Of a stretch of 64,000 bases of DNA, positions 22,900-32,900 are shown in pieces. This DNA comes from Hydractinia symbiolongicarpus (lineage: Eukaryota; Cnidaria; Hydrozoa; Anthoathecata; Hydractiniidae): contig NC_079887.1 of assembly GCF_029227915.1 (NCBI RefSeq), forward strand, positions 8,556,001 through 8,620,000, given 5' to 3'. The notes beneath the pieces are model-generated. The model saw only the letters and a list, made by a program, of their open reading frames with translations, made no database searches and was not told where the DNA came from. Each line of letters begins with the position of its first letter. Within the stretch, counting starts at the first letter, position 1. The position numbers and the translations under genes were made by a program.

Positions 22900-24480
22900 A
22901 AATTTACACGTTTCACATTTACTTTTAAATTAACTTTTACTATTCTTATCCTGTTGGTTAACAGTCAGCGCTGTGGTTGTGAATTATCTGCACAAGAATT
23001 TGGCGATTGTTACAGTCTAAGATATGTTATCGTTGAAGCTTACCTTTCTTGACAAAATAAGCTGAACTCATATGACCGAGCATGAAAAGTTTTCTAGGAA
23101 TCTTTTTATTTTTTCCAGAAATACTTCATCAGTTAAGGGCTTGAAAATTTTTCTAATTTTGTGAAATTATGACATCATAGATTACGTGAAGAATCAATGT
23201 AGGTATAAAGGATAATGAAGATAACTTAATATTAATATTCATGTAGATGTGCTCCAAAATCAAACTGAATGACTGAAAGCATATTTGCATTACAATATGC
23301 TTCGATTAACCATTGAATCAGCACAAGATCTATATCAAATCGAGATTTCATGAAAAATTAGCGATACTTTGTAAGTTAAATATCTCGAGAACCGGTAAGG
23401 ATTTTTTGAAAAAAAAAGTTTTCTAGACAACTTTTCAATCTCTTTTAAATAAGCTCAACTTGTTTAAAGTTTGCGTTTTCACATTCGAGTCTTTTTAATA
23501 TCGACTTTATTAAAAATTTTAGTTATTTATTCAATAGTGTTTTAGTTTACACGACTTTATTAAGTATCACCTAATTAACACCATGATCTGGAACTTTAAA
23601 ATGTACCAACACTGAGACTGGCCTGGGAAAACCCATTGTTTATAAAAAAAGTGTTCAATTTTTATGTCAACCTCGTTTTCACGTTGTTCTTTTTGTAGAC
23701 AAAAAAAAGCTTTGGAAACTTGGAAAAAAATTATATAGTTTAGAAATATCGCAACATTTTGTATCGCGGAATTTTTCAAGATAAACGATTCGCGAAAGTT
23801 TACGAGCGCGAAAAAGGTCTCTTCCTTTGAAAGTTAAAATGTATCTTTCAATCTTTTTCTGTTCCAAGCGATAAATTCGATCATACAATTCGTTAAGAAG
23901 TTCTTATAATAAGTTTATATGCTAATTAAAACCATTTCGGGTTCACATTTTAAAGGATCACTTTACGCGATTCGCGAAAGTTAATGCTCGCAAAATCTTT
24001 CAACATCGCTCATTCGCGAAAGTTTATGTTCGTGATGTGCAAAAAATTCGCGAAATATTTTGTCCGACAAAATTTCTGCACTTAAAGTATCAGGAACAAG
24101 GTTGTTCTAGAACTGTTTTACGCTGGGGGCCATGAGCAGTAAAAGTGAACTTAAAATTTGGTAAATTTATCATCCATCCACCTAATTTGTTAATTTTTCT
24201 ATGTTATTGTAGTTGCGCATATTCAATTACAGACCTTATCAATATATTATGTATATGTAACCATCCCTTAAACTTCAAAGTGTGTCAATCTTTTGCCAAT
24301 TAATTTCCGTTTTTACTCTATTATCCCCTCTGCGGGTTTTTAGCCTTTCAATTTTAGCAATAAATCGGGTTTACTAGAGAGGCGGGATTAATTTTCAAAA
24401 TATGAAAATTGGATTATTTTTATTTTCAGAAATTTTTTATAAATCGACAGGCGAAATTCTAATTGTAAAGGACCTGTGTG
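22900..24480. other. Intergenic DNA with clustered TTCGCGAA motifs
   Basis: No exon supported. Between 23786 and 24056 the palindrome TTCGCGAA occurs four times, usually followed by AGTTTA or AGTTAAT. Related CGCGAA words recur across the window (near 1980, 21830, 28820, 36764, 48195, 50292), so this is probably a dispersed repeat family. Confidence 0.5.
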
Positions 24481-24483
24481 GCT

Positions 24484-25297
24484 AATCAAACAAAGCTCTG
24501 TAGTTGACTATTTTCTTACCGTTCTCTCTCGGGTTTGCTATTTTTAGATTTCCAAAGCCCGTCCCAGATTTAGATCTATTGTTTAATGAGACATTCCTCC
24601 TGCTGACATCAGCATGCTGAGACCCTTTATCGCTCTATCATCGTATATTATTTTTAATAAAATAAGGTATAAAAATGCGTAACCCTGCCCCATCTCGGTC
24701 CCAAGGCTTTTTGGCTTATCGGCGATGCGCTTATTAATAGGTCTGAATGAAAATGTTCGTCTCTCTGTCGATGTGCAAAAAGAGACACGGGGTTGTCCAC
24801 CTTGCCGTGTCGGTGGGCATAATATCATTAAGAACGGTTGACCAAAAAGTGATTAAAAAATTTGTCTTTTTAAATAGTGGAAGAATATTAATCAAACAAA
24901 GCCCTGTAGTTGACTATTTTCTTACCGTTCTCTCTCGGGTTTGCTATTTTTAGATTTCCAAAGCCCGTCCCAGATTTAGATCTATTGTTTAATGAGACAT
25001 TCCTCCTGCTGACATCAGCATGCTGAGACCCTTTATCGCTCTATCATCGTATATTATTTTTAATAAAATAAGGTATAAAAATGCGTAACCCTGCCCCATC
25101 TCGGTCCCAAGGCTTTTTGGCTTATCGGCGATGCGCTTATTAATAGGTCTGAATGAAAATGTTCGTCTCTCTGTCGATGTGCAAAAAGAGACACGGGGTT
25201 GTCCACCTTGCCGTGTCGGTGGGCATAATATCATTAAGAACGGTTGACCAAAAAGTGATTAAAAAATTTGTCTTTTTAAATAGTGGAAGAATATTAA
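24484..25297. repeat. 406-bp tandem duplication (two copies)
   Basis: Copy one 24484-24889, copy two 24890-25297; by eye they differ at one position (GCTCTG versus GCCCTG) over 400 bp. The unit holds TCAGCATGCTGA (perfect 12-bp palindrome), TGCTGACATCAGCA, nested GC-rich complementary pairs around CACGGGGTTGTCCACCTTGC, and a TATAAAA-like box. GC content is well above the neighbourhood. An 81-codon minus-strand ORF is conserved simply because the copies are identical. Nature unknown: young duplication, structured RNA gene or transposon piece. Confidence 0.9.
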
Positions 25298-25998
25298 ATA
25301 AATCCTTGGTTGAAATTAAACTGTTTCAAGAAATTTTATATCAGGTGCGTGATCAAAAGGTCCAAAGGGACGAGGCTGAGGGTGCGAGTCTCTTTTTTTT
25401 AATGCTAATTTGAATTTCGTGTTATTGGCTACACAAACATAAAATTGTTTGTTTACAACATGATGGCTGCCGATCGACCGAAGTGATCTTTTCTTTTTTT
25501 TAGTCATCGTGAACTATCTTTAGCTGCAGATATTCTTTGTAATTTTAAAGTATTGGATGCCATAGCTTCAATGGCTTATATTGTTGGTCGCCCTTCCAGC
25601 AATAGATCTTGCTATCCTCGGATCCGGTGTAACATGCCTGAAATTTTCTGATGTTATCCACAAAAATGACTAACACATTAGAATTTAGCATTAAAACTTA
25701 TCGAAACATGCAAATTTTCACTTTTATACACTAAGTACGACTGTCTCTTATAGTAGCCAAACATTTGATATTTTATGAAGAAACAACCACTTAAATCAAC
25801 TGCAGTGAAAATATTTCCACTGGCATTGTAGTTTAATTATGGTCACCCCCCCCCCCTGTTTAATTTAAAAATTACAATAAATCCTGTTTAATAATCATGT
25901 ATGCCATTCAAATTTTTCGAATAAATCCAAATATGCCACTCCTTTTTGTTTTCTCTTTTAAAATTGATGATAACGTTTGGATACACGAATCTTCTAGC

Positions 25999-26404
25999 TA
26001 GGCCGTCATCAATAATATGTTGTGTTCGCGTCCTCTGACCGACTCACTTTTGGTATAAAAAACCCGAGTCGGTAAGTCGGAAAAAGACCGGAAAAAAACT
26101 TCACAAAATATTTTTCAAAAAGAAATTTTTTTCGGCAGAACTAATTTATATGCAGAATTGACAAAAACTCGCAAAAATTAATTTTGGTAAAAATTAATTC
26201 CTTTAGGGCACTCTTGTGGCTTACGGACAGTTTACAGGGCGGCGAAAAATGGTCTACAAATGATGTCGAGTGGCGCTATGCTGTCTTGGCCCTGGGAACG
26301 AATGTGCTTGCTCCAATTTGAAAATCCCGGGAAAAAATACGCCCGACTAAGTCATTTTTGCAGGGTCTTCAGGATGCGAACACAACATATTTTTGATGAC
26401 CCTA
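25999..26404. mobile_element. 406-bp terminal-inverted-repeat element (MITE)
   Basis: The left end TAGGCCGTCATCAATAATAT then GTTGTGTTCGCGTCCT is mirrored at the right by AGGATGCGAACACAACATAT and TTTTGATGACCCTA. The inverted repeats run about 38 bp with a few mismatches. The inside is AT-rich with a GAGTCGGTAAGTCGG stretch and no transposase. A clear target duplication was not seen. A related right-end word (ATGCGAACACAACA) lies at 44131. The length equal to the nearby tandem unit is coincidence; sequences differ. Confidence 0.72.
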
Positions 26405-26424
26405 GCATATACCATGGTTAGGTC

Positions 26425-26664
26425 AAGTGATTATCTAAATAAATAGTTCTGGCAACAATCTGGCAACTCTGCTCGCCACATAACTTCAAGATTTTGACTA
26501 TAAGCCATCATTTAAAACGACTTTTCAAAAATGCTGGTAAACAAAGCAGGTGTTTGCAAGGTTGGGCAAAAAAGAATGTCTGAAACATCGTATTTCCATG
26601 ATTTACGTCTTAATTCTGTGATTTGTTTTTTCCATTCTGATATCCACTGTAATTAATTCTATAG
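26425..26664. repeat. Dispersed repeat family A, copy 2
   Basis: Second copy of the roughly 230-bp family also found at 14527-14757. It starts only 20 bp beyond the right end of the inverted-repeat element, so the two may have inserted near each other or belong to one composite. Confidence 0.65.
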
Positions 26665-27049
26665 AAAGCTTATAATTGCAGGTCTTTTTTGTTTCCCTAC
26701 CTGCTTCAGCTAACACTTTTTGCACTTTTCAGCCGATAACACCTGAACTTACCCGATTTAAGTCTCGAAATGCAAACAGTGGTTTCAGTTTCATTGACTC
26801 TGCCACAAAAAAAGACACTCTAAAGTATCATAGAATTGTGTTTTTTATTAACCATAGCGTATACCGCCCTTTTATCACCATTGACTAATATTGCCACCGG
26901 GAAAAAAATTGCAATCTACATAAATGCTTTCTATTTTGATTGTTGGTTTGGTATAACAACGATGCTTCTAGTTTCTATAGGATCTTTTTAATTTTAGGTG
27001 CATCTGCTTTTAAAATTATTTAATCCAATAGTATGTACTTTTGGGAGTT

Positions 27050-28088
27050 TTAAGGTTACTGTAAAGGAAAAAACTCACTTGATGAGTAGTCTCAGAAAAA
27101 CCCTTATAATTTATTAATACTCTTATATTTTTTTATGTTTTTTTGTTTCTGAATACTTGATGAAAGACTTTTTTGATGGTGTTATTTTCGTGCGATGGTA
27201 ATTTTCCAAAAAGAAAATATAATAAAATAAACACACACCAATTTTTTTTCACCGTACGTTTTAAAATGGCTTCTTTTTCCGAACGCGTGGTCGCAGACTT
27301 CTCGTTTTCGCATCATTATATTCAGCATAAATTAAATTCAAAAAGGTTCCCGGTTTTTTTTTCTAATAACGCTGTTATGAAATTATTTGTAATTATATAT
27401 AATCATTCAAAAAAACGCATATTTTTTTCTTTCTGTCGTCATAATTTGCTAATCAGTAATTTATGCAAAAAAATCCGGGAACCTTTTGTGCATAATTTAT
27501 TCAGCTTTTCTTTACTGAAAAATTTCAATGAGCCAATAGGAAGCTTTCGGAAAAAGAGACCACAAACGTAAAGGCATGTATGCGAAAATTTACTAACGAG
27601 ATATTTGTTTTTAAAGATTTTCGTAGGTGTTATAAAAATGTGTGAACTGAGTATGCAGAAAGATGATAGAAGTGCGAACTTTTTCTTTATGTTGAATATG
27701 CTTGTACGCGTTCAGAATTATTAATAGACAGAAGTCAGGTTTACAAGAGACAGCTCATATGCATATTCCTTAACTTTGATTTTTTTTAATTCGATAGTGA
27801 AAGTAAACTATCTAAGAAATATTATTATGCATATTTTTATACGGGAGTTCCATATTATGCATAATGTTTACAAAAAATATGCTTAACTCATTTTGCACAT
27901 ATTTTTTCAAAGGTGTGAAGGATATAACACCTCTAAAAAGGCTTTTTTCAGAAAAAAGGGATGTTCCAAATATTTTTATAGAATATAAAATATGTCATTG
28001 AAAAGAGATTTTTTTTTTCTGTATATATGTCATGAATTTGTTGCAAAAAACCTAAAAAAAAAAATTGTTTCCTTTACAGTAACCTTAA
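27050..28088. mobile_element. About 1.03-kb inverted-repeat element with TTAA flanks
   Basis: TTAAGGTTACTGTAAAGGAA at 27050 is mirrored by TTCCTTTACAGTAACCTTAA ending at 28088. Inverted repeats are 20 bp or more and perfect including TTAA, so the target may be TTAA (piggyBac-like) or the TTAA may be part of the ends. Inside, a second imperfect inverted pair surrounds AAAAGGTTCCCGG (27319-27357 versus 27467-27507). No transposase domain recognised in the internal ORFs, which are low-complexity. Confidence 0.7.
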
Positions 28089-28446
28089 AGCTTTGTGTAA
28101 GAGTCTATAATGTTCTTGTTTTTGAAATGGTTATGCCATTTGGAATTCAACGAGGGGTCAAACTTCCTTCTGTGATAAATAGTTCAAAAGTTATGGCTAT
28201 TTTTGTATGCATGATTGGTAGCAAAAATTAGAAAAAATAAGTGCATTCGAAGTAAGAACATTTTTGGCACCAAAACGACTGTGTTTAAACTCATTTTAAG
28301 ACCTTGCTATGTGTACAATAACTTTGTTGTAACTAATCATTATGGAATGAAAATTTAAGGGTTGGTAGAGTTTATGCTAAGAATGACATTTGCAATTTTT
28401 TTTATATCTGACGTAATTATGCCACCATTTTGACTTATATTAGTAT

Positions 28447-28900
28447 TTTACAGACCAGACAGTTAAATAGAGAAAGATGGTAAAACTAAAAGGAACTAAA
28501 AAGCCACTGGCAAAGTTGCATTAATTTTAAAAAAAACAGAACTGTGAGAAAACAGTAATTAAGACTACAAAAAATATCATGTGATAAGGTGTCTATTATA
28601 CTGACTAGACTGTTAAATAGAAAAAAACATGGGTAAAACTAAAAGGAACCAGTTATAAATAAGCCATTGGCGAAGTTGCATTAAATTAAAAAAACAGAAC
28701 TACAAGAAACAGTAATTAAGACTACAAAAAATATCATGTGATAAGTTGTGTATTTTACAGACCAGACTGTTAAATTTAAAAAAGACAGAGGTAAGAACTA
28801 AAAATGAAACCAGTTAGGCCATTCGCGAAATTTGTAAAAGTTACTTAAAAATTGTGATAAAAACAGTAAATTAAACTGTAAAAAATACTGTTAAATACTG
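28447..28900. repeat. Three-unit minisatellite, monomer about 150 bp
   Basis: The word CAGACCAGACAGTTAAATAG and variants start at 28451, 28601 and 28758. Each unit then has GGTAAAACTAAAAGGAAC, a GCC(A)CTGGC-type word, GTTGCATTAA and AACAGTAATTAAGACTAC. Units one and two are close, unit three has decayed. No coding sense. Confidence 0.8.
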
Positions 28901-29323
28901 TAGAGATGGGCAAAAATCTAAAAGAATTGTAACAAATATTAAAATTCATAAAATAAGCTAAATAAAAACTTTACTATATAGTCATTGACATAATATAAGC
29001 ATTTTATAGTCCTGCCAGAATTACCATTTATAAAAAAAGTATATATATATAACACCTTTAACTGTACAACCACTGCATTCAGATGTTGGCCCAAGGTAGA
29101 AGTCACATTCTAGTTAGAAATAAAAGAGAATATAGGTAGAGTGGCATATTTCAAAGAACAAAATCTCAGAACAAAATCTCCTACAGTCTATATACAAATG
29201 CCAATACAAAACTTCTACTAAAATTGGAATGGACGAAAATAGTCCAGACTTTTCCCATTGAGATGTTATATATCAACAAAACTAATGTATACTATGTAAA
29301 TTAACAACAGAATAAACAAACTA

Positions 29324-29689
29324 CAGCAATATCAGATCTCCATTTTCAAAATTTATAAGTAATGGAAATTTCCAAACGTTATCGGGTTCAGAAGCGTACA
29401 GCACAGATCTTTTAACATTCTTAGCAATCTTACTTAAACTCGCAACTTATCGCTGTTCCAAATTTACCTCATCACTTCCCTCCTCTCTAACTCAATGACG
29501 AATATCCTTTCCAACAAGTAGGTTTGAATCTGCTAAAAATTCATTCATTAAATTATGTTTTTGTTGCATAGTTTTTTGTAATATTCTCGCTTCTCTAATT
29601 TTGAACATAAGTTCACCTTTCTGAACAGCAACAACATCTGACTACGGAATGCGAGTTCGCTTCGGCAAAAAAATTTCTATGGCTTTTGA
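29324..29689 (-). pseudogene. Decayed ORF interrupted only by C-to-T type stops
   Basis: One minus-strand frame from 29689 to 29324 reads protein-like text (for example FKIREARILQKTMQQKHNLM and KNVKRSVLYASEPDN) broken by TAG at 29642-29644, TGA at 29492-29494 and TAA at 29447-29449. A TGA lies at its upstream edge and a TAG at the end. Each internal stop is one C-to-T change from a Gln or Arg codon. It lies just upstream of CFAP251 on the opposite strand. The family is not recognised; a transposon-encoded or retrocopied ORF is possible. Confidence 0.45.
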
Positions 29690-29962
29690 TCACGGCACTA
29701 AACAGCCTACCAATTTTTTAGGAGCATGAGAGACAATCAACTTTTAGAAAACTCTTAAAGTAAGACATACTCAAACTAACAGCTCGAAATTTTAAAAAAG
29801 GTTTTTTTTTAATTTTTGGTGTTTTAAAGAGAGTGGTAATATAAGACCACTTGCAGTTGATTCTTCATTCATGGTAAATTGTCACATTTGATAAAAAAAA
29901 ATTATAATTTTTTTTTTTAGATATAGAGATATGCAAAAAAATAAAGTTTAAAATACTCTAGA

Positions 29963-32900
29963 ATGGACAAAAACTTTGTGGATCAATCAGGAGATGATTC
30001 AAATGACAACGGAAAGAAAGAGGTTCATGTGGCAACAGCATTGGTAAGTTTTAATAACTGCAATCTTGTGATATGGTTGTATCCTTTACTTTTTAGAATG
30101 TTTTCGACTTTTTGATCTCTTCGTATCATTGCTGATATATAATGCTTTTTCATTTTGTTTACTGTTTTTGTAGAATCTTGCTTGGTCCTTTGGAATAAAT
30201 AAGGATATACCAGTTCTAAATTTGTCAAATTCTAAAAGAAAGGTATGTCTTTTTCATATTTTATCTTGTAGTAGGTAGGAACCATAAAGTGCTAAAATAT
30301 AGCCAAATTCCTACCCAGAAGTCCATTTAATGAAAAAACAGTAGTAATATAATTGATTATGGAAGGTTACTCTTTTGTAGCTGTTCTTACCTACCATTTT
30401 AAATTGTGATTGAAAAAAAAAGCGACATACATATCTGAAACTTGTGTTTAAATAGTGGGGAAGTAAAAGACTTACTTCAAAAAATGATGTCATACTGCAC
30501 TAAAAGGATGCTTCTATAGATATAAAAAAGGTTTTGAGGAAGTAAAAAAAAGAGAAAAAATAACAAACAAATTAAGGACAGAATAAACAATTTTAATCAC
30601 CTGGTCTTTTAAAAATCATGATCAAAATATCACACAACAGTATTTATTGCTCTTCATCTAAGTATCTCTTCTTTTTTAGAATTATATTATGTTTCAAAGA
30701 ATTATAATGCTGGATCTAGTATAAGAGCTAATGGTGGAGCTAATATAAGAGCAATAGTGCCATAAAACTTATTCTCGAATTTTATATGTTATGTATGTTT
30801 TTTCTGATCTCTTTTTTACCTTCAATTTGTAGGCACTTTTTTATGCTACTTCACATACTGGAGTGTTGTATGATTTTAAAAACAACGAGGAAATCCTTTA
30901 CCAGGGCCATGTAAGTTTTCAAAGTAAATTTCAAATATAATTTTTAATTTGTGTTCTCATTTAAACAACAGTCTTTTGACAAATCAGTTATATTTAGGCT
31001 TTATCTGACTTGCATACCTAGAATTTATGTTATAAATTATTTTTAAGCAATTCAAACATTTAAATTTTCCAGGCGGTGTGTTATGTATACATTTTTGTGA
31101 AAGATAATAGTATTATAGCTATAAAATCATGACAAGTGTGTTATAATGGAAAAGATATGGATATATAGTCTGAAAAAACGATTTTTAAACGGGTTACTGC
31201 CACCTTAATTTCAGTGGATTATCAAAATTATAATTTTGCCTTCTCTTAGAATTTAATTTGCTGAGTTCAAAATTAGTGCTGAAAATTAATGAGGGAATTC
31301 ATAATTTATTTTGTTGAATTTAATTTATTAAATGTGAAAAATTTAATTTTGTATCAACCCTTTTCAGATTTAAATTTTGTTTTGAAGAGTGTAATGTGTT
31401 ACTATATTTCGATATAATTTTAAAATAACTGATTCGTTAACTTTTTTCTTACCAAAAAATCAAAAAGGTAAACATGTCCAATTTTTGAATTTTCAAATTT
31501 GACAAATTGGACGGAAAGGGGTGATACATACACAATCAAATTCACCTTAAGCAGCAATAAAAATAAGAAGAGATGCACATTAGCCAATTGTTATTCTCTT
31601 TTACATCAATTTCTAATTATTATAGTGCAATGCAATATCCTGCACTTGTGTGAGTCAAGATAAAAGATGGCTAGCAACGTCAGAAATTGGAGATGAGTGT
31701 ATGCTAATTATCTGGGATACAGAAGCTAGGTTGATATTTTTTTATAAAACCTATGAAATTTTTGGTAATACTTTTTATTAACCCTATTTAAATGTTTTTC
31801 ATAACTTTCGATAACAAATTTAACCTTTTACCTATCATGCTTACCTGTCAAGAGTGAGATTTTGCTGGTAAAAATCTACCCACCAGCAAAATCTCTTTTT
31901 AATAATGCTTCAAATTAAGTTAATAACTCAGACTTGTTAACGTTTAGTATTCCCATCAAGACAATCTTTGATGTAGATGTTGTTGGTATATCGAAAATGG
32001 CATTTTCATCTTGTGCAAAGTTTATTGCCACACTAAGTTGCACATGTCCTCAGGTAAACTTAACATTCTAAATGAACTTAATTCTCAATAAGTGGTTTAA
32101 ATCACTAAAAGTAGGTTATACTTCCAATCTTGTTCTAAGCACTTTTTTCCTATAACAGTTCATAACTAGTCAATAGCCTGTGGATAAATTCAAAGGTTTC
32201 CCATCCTTCATATATTGCTTTTCGTGTTACCGTAGCTAGATTTTTCTTCTTTTCTTCTTTTTTTCTTTTCTTAATAATACCCATATTCTTGACAGAATAT
32301 GGGTATTATTAATATAGAGATAATCGTTGGTTTTTATTCTTCATAGATTTTATCACTGTGGGATTGGACAAAGGAATCAGATGTCCCAGTTGTCTCCATA
32401 ACAATTGATGAAAAATTTGGCTTACAGGTAATATTTTTTGTCAGCAATTCAAGAATCTAGTACAAGGTCTTGTTACTGCACTTATTTTTTAGCTTGACAG
32501 ACAGAGGTATGGGTGTTATAATATAGATTAAGGTAGTAGTTATTTATCACTAAAATAAAATAAAATAATATCGACGCTATACGTGGGAATATGACGAAGC
32601 AGGACAGTAAAGTATCCAAATTGTATCCGTCTTGCATAGTATAAGTTAAACTGCCATACAATGTTTTGATTACAATATTTTTTTAAATATAATTTTTTTA
32701 ATATAATATAGTATTACTTCTCTGAAGATGTAAAGTTTTAATTACGAAAAGCTTCGTATATTTTATTGTATATTTTATATGTTCTTTTTTATATAATAAT
32801 TCCTATGGCGAAGAAAACAATTTTTTTAAATATATATTTTTTATTATCCATCAATATTTATCTGTCATTGTTATTTTTTTAGACGTACGTCATATTTAAT

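Noticed and set aside
24700-24730. U2 snRNA-like text in the 406-bp unit (CTCGGTCCCAAGGCTTTTTG)
   Set aside because: Only a short stretch resembles U2; branch-point pairing region and Sm site are not in the right order.
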